Below, piece after piece: positions 27,561 through 36,861 of a stretch of DNA of 64,000 bases (position 1 is its first letter; each line of letters starts with the position of its first letter). The translations under genes and the position numbers were made by a program. The stretch is from positions 1 through 64,000 of the forward strand of contig CALCCE010000021.1 in assembly GCA_937899835.1 (NCBI GenBank). The letters are read 5' to 3'. Under the pieces are notes generated by a model that was not told the origin of the DNA, ran no database searches, and saw only the letters and a list, made by a program, of their open reading frames with translations. The DNA is from an uncultured Flavobacteriales bacterium. Its GTDB lineage: Bacteria; Bacteroidota; Bacteroidia; Flavobacteriales_G; Salibacteraceae.

Positions 27561-28400
27561 CTATTTGAGAATTTCGGTGGCATGTCCGGAGCCATCAACG
27601 ATCCAGCCAATGGTGCGAATAAAGGTACCTGTTGTTACAATTCGAGAAGTATTGTAACAACGCGACTCCCCAGCATAACCTATCATAAGTTCCATTTTTT
27701 TGATTTCCCCCTTCTTTATCTTCAAGTCGTACCGCATGGTGAGACCAGCTTGGTGGGCTGCTTTTGCAATGGCTTCCAGTTCCTCAAAAGTAGTTTTGTG
27801 GGTAATCACATAAGAAATAGTGATTTCTATGGTTTCTTCCTCTTCTTCAAGGGTGGTGTCTGGCAGTTGAGGTTCTGAATCGGGATCAAGGGCAATGGGC
27901 TCCCATTCTATTTCAGGGATAACATCGGAGGTTTCCAATTTTACTGACTCCAAACCGTCACCTTGGCCACCTTCAGAGCTACGGTGAACGGCCAACTGCT
28001 TCACTTCTATTTGTTCCGTATCGGTTCCGTCAGTCGTTTGTTCATCAGTGCTTGTATCCAAAGGAGCACGAACCTTCTCTTCGGTTGAAAGCGTAGGCAA
28101 ACTGTCCACTTCCATTTGCCAGGAGTAGGTGGAGGTGGTTACCGGTGGTAAAACCTTGTAGCTCGCCGTTGGAATCGCTTCAGAGGCAGAGCTACCCCAC
28201 AAAATGGCAGTAAGTAAGAGTGCAGATGTCGAAAACATAATGATCAGGGTCTTTAGGTTGAACAGTGAAAACCCGGAGGCGAGGCCTCCCGGTTGAATCG
28301 ATTGAAGGAAGGTACCAAATATATCATCAGAAGTAGTTACCGGAGCTTGTTCGCGCGCTCGTTGAAACAACTGTTGTGTATATTGCTCGATGTTATCCAT
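27561..28400 (-). CDS. Membrane partner (putative anti-sigma factor) of the second ECF sigma factor
   Basis: A 279-residue protein with about 48 N-terminal cytoplasmic residues, one membrane helix (LIIMFSTSALLLTAILWG, about 52-69), a long acidic linker and a small C-terminal domain (ITISYVITHKTTFEELEAI to HATEILK) outside the membrane. This is the plan of an anti-sigma factor, although no zinc-binding ASD motif is visible. Its start overlaps the stop of the sigma-factor gene by 8 bp, which shows tight coupling. The outer domain may sense the signal. The anti-sigma role is inferred from topology and position. Confidence 0.7.
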   Translation of the reverse strand: MDNIEQYTQQLFQRAREQAPVTTSDDIFGTFLQSIQPGGLASGFSLFNLKTLIIMFSTSALLLTAILWGSSASEAIPTASYKVLPPVTTSTYSWQMEVDSLPTLSTEEKVRAPLDTSTDEQTTDGTDTEQIEVKQLAVHRSSEGGQGDGLESVKLETSDVIPEIEWEPIALDPDSEPQLPDTTLEEEEETIEITISYVITHKTTFEELEAIAKAAHQAGLTMRYDLKIKKGEIKKMELMIGYAGESRCYNTSRIVTTGTFIRTIGWIVDGSGHATEILK

Positions 28401-28923
28401 GGTTTACCTCCATGCTTTGAGATCCAACTTGGGGAGTTTCACGCAACAATTGATAAAGCTGCTTTCTGCCCCTTTCCAAACGTTTTTTCACCGCAGCCTG
28501 GCTGGCTTCTTGCATGCCGGCGATCTCTTTTATAGAAAACCCATTGATTTCAAACAAAATGAGTGCTTCACGCTGAATTTCCGGCAAGCGGGCCAGTGCC
28601 TTGTACAAAAGGTGGATTTCTGCATCTCGATCGGCACTTTCGCCCGAAGGGCGTTCTTTCAAGAGCGGTTGATCTTCGGTTTTCAATTCTCGTTTCTTTC
28701 GATGGTTCCTGGCGAGCAAGCGTACTGCAATACCAAACAAAAAACCCAAAAACGCCTTCTCGGAGCGCAGGGTGTCCAACTTTTCCCAGGCGACAAGCAA
28801 GGTCTCGTTCATGAGGTCCCGATAGTCCATCTCTCCATAGACTCGTGCACGGCAAAAGCGTTCGAATTGAACGTGTACGGAGTCGTAGAGTTGACGGAAG
28901 TGTTCTTGTTTTCCGGGTTTCAT
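28393..28923 (-). CDS. RNA polymerase ECF-type sigma factor
   Basis: A 176-residue sigma-70-family protein with regions 2 and 4. Region 2 includes DYRDLMNETLLVAWEKLDTL and the segment around FLGFLFGIAVRLLARNHRK; region 4 has LPEIQREALILFEINGFSIK followed by the EIAGMQEASQAAVKKRLERG helix-turn-helix. It is very similar to the sigma factor at 31100-31621, including the start region (MKPGKQEHFRQLYDSVH). It overlaps by 8 bp the gene for a membrane protein that probably sequesters it. Its regulon is unknown. Confidence 0.9.
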   Translation of the reverse strand: MKPGKQEHFRQLYDSVHVQFERFCRARVYGEMDYRDLMNETLLVAWEKLDTLRSEKAFLGFLFGIAVRLLARNHRKKRELKTEDQPLLKERPSGESADRDAEIHLLYKALARLPEIQREALILFEINGFSIKEIAGMQEASQAAVKKRLERGRKQLYQLLRETPQVGSQSMEVNHG

Positions 28924-29003
28924 GGTCGGCTTTCTACCCTTTTAAGGTAAGTGACCTGAAGCGGAAAAAAGTGACAGGCAATCTAATTTTTTTGAGGTGG
29001 CGG

Positions 29004-31103
29004 TCAGAAATCGCTCTCTACCTCACAAACACAGCGAAACCCTAACCAGCATTGCGGTGCTGAGTAAGGGTAATCTTGTTCCCAGCCCACTTCTTCTAGC
29101 AAGTGTTGCCAGGATCCCCCTTTGGCAATGCCTTCTTCATGGATCATTTCTGCTACATTGCCAATAATGTTGCGCAAATGGTATTGGTTTACCGGAAAGG
29201 TGCTCACGGGAGCAGGTTCATTACCACCACCGGTATAGAAGGTATTGTTATTCGAAGGGTTTACGCTGGCTTTCAAGTTGAATTTTGGCTTTTCGGCAGC
29301 CCGGCGTTTGTCCAATCCAGGATAGCCGGCTTTCGCTGCCATTTCCCACTCCTCCCGTGTCGGCAAACGATAACTTACGCTGGGTCGAAATTTTCCATCC
29401 TTTTCCGAAAGTTTATCGAAATATTCGTTTACCCGGTCCGACCGCCATTGGCAAAAAGCAGTGGCTTGTTGATAGCTGACCCCAACTACAGGATAGTCGT
29501 TATAAGCTGAATGCGTATGGTAATAATTGCCGTAAGGCACCGTAGGAGCTTTCTGCCAAACTAAGGTATCAAGCAAAGAAGCTTTGTATTCAGAAGAATT
29601 CGCCCCATGTTGTTTTTTCAACCAATATTGATATTCAGACCAATTAATGTTGCTAATTTCCGTTGCATCCATGTAAAACCCTTCGCGGATGAAGACCGTA
29701 CCGGGTGGACGAAGGCCTTTGTCTTGGCCGATAGCATTAAAAAATGGCCGGAAACCGATGTTGCTGGAGGGAGCGAAAATGCCTTTAAAGCGCTCGGGTC
29801 CTCTGATCAGCAACTCCTCGGGCGAGCTACTCCAACTGCCGCCCTTAGTTCCCGGCCGGTTCATATCGTCCAGGTACCATACCATTTCAGCCACATTGCC
29901 GGCCAGGTTATAAAGACCAAAAGGATTGGGTGCGTAGGAACCCGTTGTAATGGTTAACCAGGCGCCATCTTCGTTCATCGAATTTCGGGCAAATGAAGTC
30001 AAGCTAGCGCTGTCGCAGCAACTGTGATTGGCGAGATAGCAACCTTCAACGGTGGTAAGGGAGTTGACCGGCCAAGGATATTTCAAGGCTTTATCTCCAC
30101 CCTGGGCAGCCCAGATCCACTCACTGTCACTGGGTAGCTTCAAACTCGGAATGGGCTGTTTCAGTTTACCCAGGTAAGCCTTGTTGGTTTCGTTGGTCAA
30201 CCAATAGCAGAACATGAGTGCTCCTTGTCTGCTGATGCCAACTACCGGATAGTGATCGTAGGCAGGATGCGAAAAATACAACTGATCCATAGACTCCAAA
30301 AACCCGGAAGGGTAATCTTCACTCCATACGTTTTGTTTTGGCTTGGCTTTCAGAAACTCCTGCTTCCGATCTTGTATCAAGAGATCGAACAAAAAGGTGC
30401 GGTATTCCAAGTTGGTAACCTCATTGATTTTAGCATAATTGGACTGAACCTTCACCCGTTGGCCATCTTGCTCTAAAACACCTCCCGGAATCAAAGCATA
30501 ATGTTTCTTGTCTTTCTTTGCCAAGGCTTTCATCATGCGGGCCTTCATTTTTATGTTGGCCTTGCGCTCTTCTTTGGTCAAGTTTGGAAAACGGTAGTTG
30601 CTGTCCAGCGTATCCGCCACTATGGAGGGAACCGCCGGAGTAGTCACCTCATCGTTGAAGTGCCGCTCCCTGATAAGCACAGGAGCAGTAGTCGCTTCCA
30701 ACCTTCGTGGAAGATGAGAGGTATTCGGCTCTGAAAACATTAAGGCAGGCATTGCTTTCAACACTTCAATAGCAGGCACGTCCATTTTTAATTGACCCAA
30801 CGCACTGGTACTCCTACCCTCCTTCTCCTCTTCTACAGCAACGGATCCACCGACGTCTTTGGTAGCTTCCGCGGGTATGGATGGTGGTATTTCCGAAGAA
30901 AACCAAAGCATGGTTAATCCACCGGTAACCACCAATAGGATAGCCACAACACTTCCCATCAAGCCATTCGAACGCCACCAAGGGCGTGCCGAAGCAGAAA
31001 GTGATTGTTGAAGAAAACGATCTTGCGCAGCTTCAAAAGGAATATCCGATTTTGCCCCGCGAGCCTGCTCAAAAAGGCGGTTCAGTTCTTCTGCTTCTTT
31101 CAT
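29004..31103 (-). CDS. Membrane protein with two SUMF/FGE-like domains, putative anti-sigma partner
   Basis: A 699-residue protein: short cytoplasmic N-terminus, membrane helix about 48-68 (MGSVVAILLVVTGGLTMLWF), linker, then two formylglycine-enzyme-like (SUMF) domains in the periplasm, about 200-455 and 465-699. Domain 1 shows HYALIPGGVL, YPVVGISRQGALMFCYWL, LPSDSEWIWAAQ, GNVAEMVWYLD and GGSWSSSP. Domain 2 shows YPVVGVSYQQATAFCQW, LPTREEWEMAA, GNVAEMI and GGSWQHL then GFRC. The Cys pair used by catalytic FGE is not visible in either, so these are likely binding domains, as in GldK-type proteins. The start overlaps the sigma gene stop by 4 bp (ATGA). Confidence 0.85.
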   Translation of the reverse strand: MKEAEELNRLFEQARGAKSDIPFEAAQDRFLQQSLSASARPWWRSNGLMGSVVAILLVVTGGLTMLWFSSEIPPSIPAEATKDVGGSVAVEEEKEGRSTSALGQLKMDVPAIEVLKAMPALMFSEPNTSHLPRRLEATTAPVLIRERHFNDEVTTPAVPSIVADTLDSNYRFPNLTKEERKANIKMKARMMKALAKKDKKHYALIPGGVLEQDGQRVKVQSNYAKINEVTNLEYRTFLFDLLIQDRKQEFLKAKPKQNVWSEDYPSGFLESMDQLYFSHPAYDHYPVVGISRQGALMFCYWLTNETNKAYLGKLKQPIPSLKLPSDSEWIWAAQGGDKALKYPWPVNSLTTVEGCYLANHSCCDSASLTSFARNSMNEDGAWLTITTGSYAPNPFGLYNLAGNVAEMVWYLDDMNRPGTKGGSWSSSPEELLIRGPERFKGIFAPSSNIGFRPFFNAIGQDKGLRPPGTVFIREGFYMDATEISNINWSEYQYWLKKQHGANSSEYKASLLDTLVWQKAPTVPYGNYYHTHSAYNDYPVVGVSYQQATAFCQWRSDRVNEYFDKLSEKDGKFRPSVSYRLPTREEWEMAAKAGYPGLDKRRAAEKPKFNLKASVNPSNNNTFYTGGGNEPAPVSTFPVNQYHLRNIIGNVAEMIHEEGIAKGGSWQHLLEEVGWEQDYPYSAPQCWLGFRCVCEVESDF

Positions 31104-31621
31104 TTACTCACGTTTTGGGGATGATGGGGTGAGGTTTCGGTCAGCATACCTTCCAAGGCTTTGCGGCCTCGCTCCAGGCGTTTTTTTACCGCAGAAACAC
31201 TGGCCTTCTGGATAGCGGCAACTTCCTTTACCGAAAAACCATTGATTTCATACAGGATGATGGCTTCTTGCTGTGCATTCGGCAATTGTGCAAGACAGTT
31301 GTAAAGGAAATAAAGGTCTGCTCTTTCATCACTTTTTTCATGGGCCAAAAGATGCAACACGTGTCCCTCATCCAGCGGTACTTCCCGGTGATACTTTTTG
31401 CGATGGTTAGCCATCACCCGAACACTGATACCAATTAAAAATGCCAGAAAGGCTTTTTCCGACCGCAAGTGGTTCATCTTCGAATAGGCAATCAGCAACG
31501 TTTCGTGTAATAAATCTTCGGGAGCCATCCGACCGTGCGCTCTGGCGCTACAAAAACGAGCAAAATCGTCGTGTACAGGTTCGTACAGAGCTAAGAATTT
31601 TTGCTGTTTACGGTCAGGCAT
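31100..31621 (-). CDS. RNA polymerase ECF-type sigma factor
   Basis: A 173-residue sigma factor from ATG 31621 (MPDRKQQKFLALYEPVH), the start that aligns with the start of its relative at 28393-28923; an upstream in-frame start (31687) adds 22 unmatched residues. Region 2 includes PEDLLHETLLIAYSKM and the FLAFLIGISVRVMANHRKK segment; region 4 includes LPNAQQEAIILYEINGFSVK and VAAIQKASVSAVKKRLERG. It is followed with a 4-bp overlap by the SUMF membrane protein. Two related sigma/partner pairs in a row suggest a tandem duplication whose partner genes have diverged. Confidence 0.88.
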   Translation of the reverse strand: MPDRKQQKFLALYEPVHDDFARFCSARAHGRMAPEDLLHETLLIAYSKMNHLRSEKAFLAFLIGISVRVMANHRKKYHREVPLDEGHVLHLLAHEKSDERADLYFLYNCLAQLPNAQQEAIILYEINGFSVKEVAAIQKASVSAVKKRLERGRKALEGMLTETSPHHPQNVSK

Positions 31622-31820
31622 GATCTGGTTAGAAGGTGCGTTCAATGTATAAATGTCTCCAACTGCCATTTGGTGACACCGCAACACAAATTTTTTCTAT
31701 GAGCGCCTCAAAATAGGTACCCATGACTTCCAACTTAAACAAATGTTGAGTGCTGTGGGAGGGGTGCAGAATGCACCCACCCATCTAATTGAACACCGTA
31801 CCTTGGGTGAGCAGGTTTAA

Positions 31821-32225
31821 TTAGGGGTCGGAACTGGTAGTAAGTATAGTGCTCGCAGCGTAGATGGTGGGAACCACCAAAACAATGGCAGCTGTGATGC
31901 CTACTGCGTTCATCACAATTTGATCGGCCGCCTTGGCCATAAACTTCAAAAATCGACCTCGCTCCTTCTTAGCCGACTCTTCCTCAGAAGTTTCTCCGTT
32001 TTGACCCGTGTTGCTGTTTTTACCAGACGGTGCATTTTGTGCTTGTTGCTGCTGAGTAGTTCTGGTGTTAACACGTGTAGGAGCCGGTCGGCCTTTCACT
32101 GGTGCCTGATTTTTAGGCTTTACCACCGTTGGCGCAACTACTGATTGAGGCCTTTCTTCTTCCGTTTGGGCCGTAACAGCCGATGCGAAAGCCAAAAGAC
32201 AACATATAAAAAGGAGGCGTATCAT
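31821..32225 (-). CDS. Small exported protein with C-terminal membrane helix
   Basis: A 134-residue protein: signal peptide (MIRLLFICCLLAFASAVTAQ), a low-complexity Gln/Thr/Asn/Pro linker with basic patches (TRVNTRTTQQQQAQN), a charged segment (EEESAKKERGRFL) and a hydrophobic helix (AVGITAAIVLVVPTIYAASTIL) at the end. It lies about 200 bp upstream of the sigma/SUMF operon on the same strand. No known family is recognised. Confidence 0.65.
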   Translation of the reverse strand: MIRLLFICCLLAFASAVTAQTEEERPQSVVAPTVVKPKNQAPVKGRPAPTRVNTRTTQQQQAQNAPSGKNSNTGQNGETSEEESAKKERGRFLKFMAKAADQIVMNAVGITAAIVLVVPTIYAASTILTTSSDP

Positions 32226-32304
32226 GTTGGAATATCCAAAGATACGAAAGAAACGAAGTGGTAGAATAGAAATTGTAGGCGGCCCCGAAAAGGGGCAAGA
32301 TCGA

Positions 32305-32682
32305 TCAGCGGGTCACCAGCCTAACGTTTTGATCACGCAGGCGATTGGTCATTAATTCAAAGTTTTGGGTGTCTTCCAAACGGTAGTAGAGTTGACGCAA
32401 GGCCATCATCACTGCACGGTTTTCAGGCTCTTTGTCCAAAACTTTCTCAAAACAAATGACAGAAACACGGTAATAAGAAAAAGCGCGCTCTTTATGATTC
32501 CAGTAGTCTGAACGGTTGGGAACCCCGTTCTCGCGGTGCGCAATCTTTACAGAGTCAATTACTTCAACACCACGTTGGTAAAAATGCATTGCCATCGGCA
32601 AAGAGCCTGAATCAGCAATGGTAAAAACTTGTGCCTGTACAGAATAGGAAAGGCATAAAAGTGGGAGGACAAACCATTTCAT
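32305..32682 (-). CDS. Small exported protein with TPR-like helices
   Basis: A 125-residue protein with a signal peptide (MKWFVLPLLCLSYSVQAQ). The rest is mostly helical with a TPR-like pair (YYRVSVICFEKVLDKEPENR, then VMMALRQLYYRLEDTQNF). It sits between the TPR protein gene (32750-33940), from which a terminator separates it, and the small exported protein gene at 31821-32225. The function is unknown; the TPR similarity is by eye. Confidence 0.65.
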   Translation of the reverse strand: MKWFVLPLLCLSYSVQAQVFTIADSGSLPMAMHFYQRGVEVIDSVKIAHRENGVPNRSDYWNHKERAFSYYRVSVICFEKVLDKEPENRAVMMALRQLYYRLEDTQNFELMTNRLRDQNVRLVTR

Positions 32683-32699
32683 GTCTCCTTATTACGCAA

Positions 32700-32729
32700 A
32701 AAAGGGAAACCGGTTTCGGTTTCCCTTTT
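32700..32729 (-). terminator. Terminator after the TPR gene
   Basis: A perfect 12-bp stem, AAAAGGGAAACC (32700-32711) with GGTTTCCCTTTT (32718-32729), has a 6-base loop. Because the stem itself ends in a T-run on either strand it may work both ways. It lies 20 bp beyond the stop of the 32750-33940 gene. Confidence 0.85.
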
Positions 32730-32749
32730 ATTTTTTGTCGTTCGTCGAC

Positions 32750-33940
32750 TTAATTGTTCAACTTCTCGGTAATTTCCTTGTATTTGTCGGTTTGTCCAGT
32801 TCGGGCATACAAGGTTTTCAACGACTGCATGGTGCTCGTATTACTTGGGTCCAGTTCGTGGGCTTTTTCCAAGTAAGGCAATGATTGTTGGAAGTACTTA
32901 TCACCTTCTGCCTTAGCAGCATCGTAATCGTCCTGATCGTCCAACTCAGCAGCAGCATCGTTGCGTTCTACCCCAAGGTTAAAGTACAATGCTCCTAAGT
33001 TGTAGTAAGCATCTGCATAACCGTTGTCAAATTCAATCGCTTTCAAATAGTCTTTTTCAGCGTTTTCAAAGTCTTTCTTGTTGTTGTGGATGGTACCACG
33101 AGCATAATACAAGATCGAATTTTGATTGTCATTTTCAATAGCCAGATTGAGGTTGTTGAGGGCCTCATCCAAGCGGTTGTACTTCAGGTACATGTTGATC
33201 TCCGTGGTCAACAGGTCCTGATCGTTGGGATACTTTTTGCGACCTTCTCCTAATACCTCAAGGGCAGCATCATCATTTTCTTGCTGTTGATAGATGTAAG
33301 CCATATTAGTATACGGACGAGGGCCTTGGTAACCCAATTCGGCACACTTCTTATAATTGACTATCGCTTTGTCATAGTCTTTCATGTTGTCTGCCGACAG
33401 GGCGATATTGAACAAAGCGAGGGTATCGGTTTGCTCAAACTCCATCTTCACATTATAACAACGCTCAAAATACTTGATGGCACGGGGATAGTTCTTTTCA
33501 TTGTACATGTTTACCCCTTCCTGAAAGCAGAGATCAGCCAGCGGGCGATATTCCCTTTTGGTTGCCTCTTCAGATTGGGATTTATTACCCAATTCCAAGG
33601 CTTTTTTAAAGGCCTTGGTTGATTCCAGTAATGGATCAGGATGCAAACCTTTAAATTTATCCTCCTTAGAGAGGTAGATGTCACGATAAATCCAAGCGCG
33701 GTAGAGCCAGGTTTTGCCCTTAACCGAGGTTTTGGGATGAACGGTGGCAGCATCGATGTTTTCTTTTGCCTTGGCCAATTCCTGATCGCCACGGAACATG
33801 TAGGCGTTTTGGACTTTGTTTGGCTGGGCTTTCGCTTCCAGCGAAAAACCTCCTGCCATCATGGCTACCAGCAGCCCGAGGATTCCTCCCCGTTGAGCGA
33901 AATGAAATATTGAATTCATGTTGGAAACAGTAAGTTGCAT
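32750..33940 (-). CDS. TPR-repeat exported protein next to gyrA
   Basis: A 396-residue protein with a signal-like N-terminus (RGGILGLLVAMMAGGFSLEA) and a long TPR array (for example YPRAIKYFERCYNVKM, NYKKCAELGYQGPRPYTNMA, YYNLGALYFNLGVERND). ATG 33919 gives a shorter signal peptide and is about as likely as 33940. It starts 43 bp below the gyrA stop, an arrangement seen in several Bacteroidota. It ends just before a strong terminator, so it is the last gene of the gyrA transcript. TPR proteins of this kind are probably periplasmic protein-interaction partners; the specific role is unknown. Confidence 0.85.
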   Translation of the reverse strand: MQLTVSNMNSIFHFAQRGGILGLLVAMMAGGFSLEAKAQPNKVQNAYMFRGDQELAKAKENIDAATVHPKTSVKGKTWLYRAWIYRDIYLSKEDKFKGLHPDPLLESTKAFKKALELGNKSQSEEATKREYRPLADLCFQEGVNMYNEKNYPRAIKYFERCYNVKMEFEQTDTLALFNIALSADNMKDYDKAIVNYKKCAELGYQGPRPYTNMAYIYQQQENDDAALEVLGEGRKKYPNDQDLLTTEINMYLKYNRLDEALNNLNLAIENDNQNSILYYARGTIHNNKKDFENAEKDYLKAIEFDNGYADAYYNLGALYFNLGVERNDAAAELDDQDDYDAAKAEGDKYFQQSLPYLEKAHELDPSNTSTMQSLKTLYARTGQTDKYKEITEKLNN

Positions 33941-33983
33941 GTTGCGATTGTTCAGTTTTCAATGTGCGCGGCAAATTTAGCCA

Positions 33984-36566
33984 TTATTCCTCACCTTCTT
34001 CAATTTCAGTGCCACTTTGGCCGGTGTCGCCAGTAGTATCATCAGAAGGATTTTCTGCTGTTGTTCCTTCGGCTCCTTCCAATTCCTCTTCCAATTCAGC
34101 TCCCGCATCGGTTTCCACCTTGGCCACAGCCGCAATTTCATCGTTGTCTCTTACCTTAATAAGACGCACACCTTGTGTGGCACGACCCATAACCCTCAAA
34201 TCAGAAAGTGCCAAACGAATGGTAATTCCCGACTTGTTGATTATCATAAGGTCATCATTGTCAGTCACGCATTTGATGGCGATCAATGATCCCGTTTTAT
34301 CTGTGATACTCAGTGTTTTCACACCTTTTCCACCACGGTTGGTGATTCGGTAAACGGGTTCTCCATCCTCAGGATCATCCAGATAGGTGCGCTTTCCATA
34401 TCCTTTTTCCGAAACAACTAAAATGGTTTCGTCGGTTACGTCACTTACGCAGACCATACCTATCACTTTATCTTTCGGCCCACCCAGCGTGATGCCCCGA
34501 ACCCCAGAAGCTCCTCGACCCATGGGCCGAACCTTGTCTTCCGGAAAACGAATGGCACGACCAGAGGCCAGGGCCAGAACCACCTGGCTGTTGCCATTGG
34601 TGAGTTTCGCCTCTAACAACTGATCGCCTTCGCGGATATTGATAGCAATAATTCCGTTTTGACGGGGACGTGAATAAGCTTCCATCGTGGTTTTTTTCAC
34701 CACTCCATTTTGGGTACACATTATAATGTAGTTGTTCTCCAGGAACTCTTGGTCCTTGAGGTCGGCTACATTAATATAAGCCAGCACTTTATCATCTGGC
34801 TCAATGTTGATCATATTTTGAATAGCACGCCCTTTCGAGGTTTTTTGCCCTTCGGGAATTTCGAATACCCGCATCCAGAAACATTTTCCTTTTTGGGTGA
34901 AGACCAACAAATAGTTGTGCGACTTGGATACAAACAAATGTTCCAAAAAGTCTTTGTCACGGGTAGAACTTCCCCTCGACCCCACTCCACCTCGATTTTG
35001 AGTGCGGTATTCAGAAAGTTGGGTGCGTTTCATATATCCCATATGGGAAATGGTAACTACCACATCCTCGTTGGGGATCATGTCTTCAATTCGGAAATCT
35101 TCGGCTGCGTAGACGATTTCTGTCCGGCGTTCATCTCCGTACTTGTCACGCATCTGCACCAATTCGCCTTTGATGATCTCCATGCGTTTGTCTTCGTTCG
35201 AAAGAATGAAGTTTAATTCGTCGATCAACTTCATGAGCTCATCATACTCTTCCTTGATTTTATCACGCTCCAACCCGGTGAGCTTTTGAAGACGCATGTC
35301 CAAAATGGCACGTGCCTGAATCTCGGTAAGCTCAAATTTCTCCATCAGCCCGTTTCGTGCTTCTTCCGGAGTTTGAGAGGCGCGAATTAGCGCAATTACC
35401 TCATCGAGGTGATCGAGTGCAATTAGCAGTCCTTCTAGAATGTGTGCCCGCTCCTCCGCTTTTCGAAGTTCAAACTTGGTTCGGCGAACGACAACTTCAT
35501 GACGGTGCTCCACAAAATAGTGGATCATGTCTTTAAGGTTGAGGGTCTGTGGACGCCCCTTTACCAAAGCAATGTTATTGACTGAAAAAGAAGTCTGTAG
35601 CTGTGTGTACTTAAACAGGTTGTTTAGAACTACATTAGGAATGGCATCCCGTTTCAGATCAAAGACAATGCGCATACCATTTCGGTCGGATTCATCCCGA
35701 ATGTCGGAAATGCCTTCAATCTTTTTATCGTTGACCAACTCGGCGGCTTTGCTCACCAAGTCGGATTTGTTGACCATGTAAGGAATTTCGGAAACGATGA
35801 TCTTCTCACGTCCGTTTTCTTCCTCTACCGTAGCCTGTGCCCGCATCACGACTCTTCCACGGCCTTCGTGAAAGGCACTGCGCACACCTTCATAGCCGTA
35901 AATGATTCCTCCGGTAGGAAAATCGGGAGCTTTCACAAACGCCATCAATCCGTCGATGTCAATCTCGCGGTTGTCGATGTAAGCAATGGTGGCGTTTATT
36001 ACCTCAGTAAGGTTATGAGGAGGCATGTTGGTGGCCATACCAACCGCGATTCCACTTGCCCCGTTGATCAACAGGTTGGGTACTTTAGAAGGAAGCACGG
36101 TGGGCTCCTTCAGCGAATCGTCAAAGTTGAGCTGGAAATCAACCGTTTCTTTTTCGATCTCGTCGAGCATTTCCTCGGCGATTTTCCGCAAGCGCGCCTC
36201 CGTGTAACGCATAGCTGCCGGACTATCACCGTCAACAGAACCAAAGTTACCCTGACCATCTACCATTGGGTAGCGCAGCGACCATTCCTGGGCCATACGT
36301 ACCATGGTATCGTATACCGAAGTGTCGCCATGCGGGTGATACTTTCCAAGTACTTCACCAACAATTCTAGCCGATTTCTTATACGGACGATTGGAATATA
36401 CGCCAAGGTCCATCATTCCATAAAGTACCCGGCGGTGCACGGGTTTCAATCCATCACGAACATCGGGCAAGGCCCGGGAAACAATAACCGACATCGAATA
36501 GTCGATGTAGGCTGATTTCATTTCATCCTCAATATTTATAGGAATGATTTTTTCACCCTCTGCCAT
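33984..36566 (-). CDS. gyrA: DNA gyrase subunit A
   Basis: The catalytic breakage-reunion subunit of the type IIA topoisomerase that supercoils DNA (860 aa, close to the usual size). Seen in order: the N-terminal start [40 protein letters not shown], the quinolone region [17 protein letters not shown] and the active-site Tyr in [10 protein letters not shown]. The coiled tower has [15 protein letters not shown]. The C-terminal wheel carries a GyrA-box form, [10 protein letters not shown], and further beta-pinwheel repeats. The C-terminus is an acidic tail. The position equal to E. coli Ser83 is Thr here. It starts at ATG 36566, divergent from clpC. Confidence 0.98.
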   Translation of the reverse strand: MAEGEKIIPINIEDEMKSAYIDYSMSVIVSRALPDVRDGLKPVHRRVLYGMMDLGVYSNRPYKKSARIVGEVLGKYHPHGDTSVYDTMVRMAQEWSLRYPMVDGQGNFGSVDGDSPAAMRYTEARLRKIAEEMLDEIEKETVDFQLNFDDSLKEPTVLPSKVPNLLINGASGIAVGMATNMPPHNLTEVINATIAYIDNREIDIDGLMAFVKAPDFPTGGIIYGYEGVRSAFHEGRGRVVMRAQATVEEENGREKIIVSEIPYMVNKSDLVSKAAELVNDKKIEGISDIRDESDRNGMRIVFDLKRDAIPNVVLNNLFKYTQLQTSFSVNNIALVKGRPQTLNLKDMIHYFVEHRHEVVVRRTKFELRKAEERAHILEGLLIALDHLDEVIALIRASQTPEEARNGLMEKFELTEIQARAILDMRLQKLTGLERDKIKEEYDELMKLIDELNFILSNEDKRMEIIKGELVQMRDKYGDERRTEIVYAAEDFRIEDMIPNEDVVVTISHMGYMKRTQLSEYRTQNRGGVGSRGSSTRDKDFLEHLFVSKSHNYLLVFTQKGKCFWMRVFEIPEGQKTSKGRAIQNMINIEPDDKVLAYINVADLKDQEFLENNYIIMCTQNGVVKKTTMEAYSRPRQNGIIAINIREGDQLLEAKLTNGNSQVVLALASGRAIRFPEDKVRPMGRGASGVRGITLGGPKDKVIGMVCVSDVTDETILVVSEKGYGKRTYLDDPEDGEPVYRITNRGGKGVKTLSITDKTGSLIAIKCVTDNDDLMIINKSGITIRLALSDLRVMGRATQGVRLIKVRDNDEIAAVAKVETDAGAELEEELEGAEGTTAENPSDDTTGDTGQSGTEIEEGEE

Positions 36567-36755
36567 ATTGTCAATTTACAAGTTGAATTTCAGTAGATAA
36601 GAAGAATTGCACGGGATTTGCACAAGCGCATTTAATCGAGTCGAAATTAACCATTTTGAGTGGGCTAACACCCCTTCTGAAACCCCCAATTTTGCACAGA
36701 TTTTTGTTGATAAAATGGGCTTTTAAAAGTACCGTTTCGGAGGGGTCGCCGTAAT

Positions 36756-36785
36756 TTTGACAGTAGTGATTATTTACATAATTTG
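36756..36785 (+). promoter_or_regulatory. Possible clpC promoter
   Basis: In the 295-bp gyrA/clpC gap, TTTG at 36756-36759 lies 19 bp before TAATTTG at 36779-36785, similar to the Bacteroidota -33 TTTG and -7 TAnnTTTG elements but one base short of consensus. It would give an mRNA with about 70 untranslated bases before ATG 36862. This is only a match by eye. Confidence 0.3.
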
Positions 36786-36861
36786 CGGTTAAGACTGCCG
36801 TTTTTACAATGTATGGCAGTCGATTCCGACACCATAGGAACCGAAGAACATTAAGAGAGAT

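Noticed and set aside
29004-31103. Calling the SUMF protein a formylglycine-generating enzyme or GldK
   Set aside because: The catalytic Cys pair is not visible in either domain, the protein has a membrane helix instead of a lipobox, and it is coupled to a sigma gene rather than to gldLMN.
35868-36515. A 215-codon open frame on the plus strand
   Set aside because: It is antisense to gyrA, which is certain from its motifs; the frame has no known domain.
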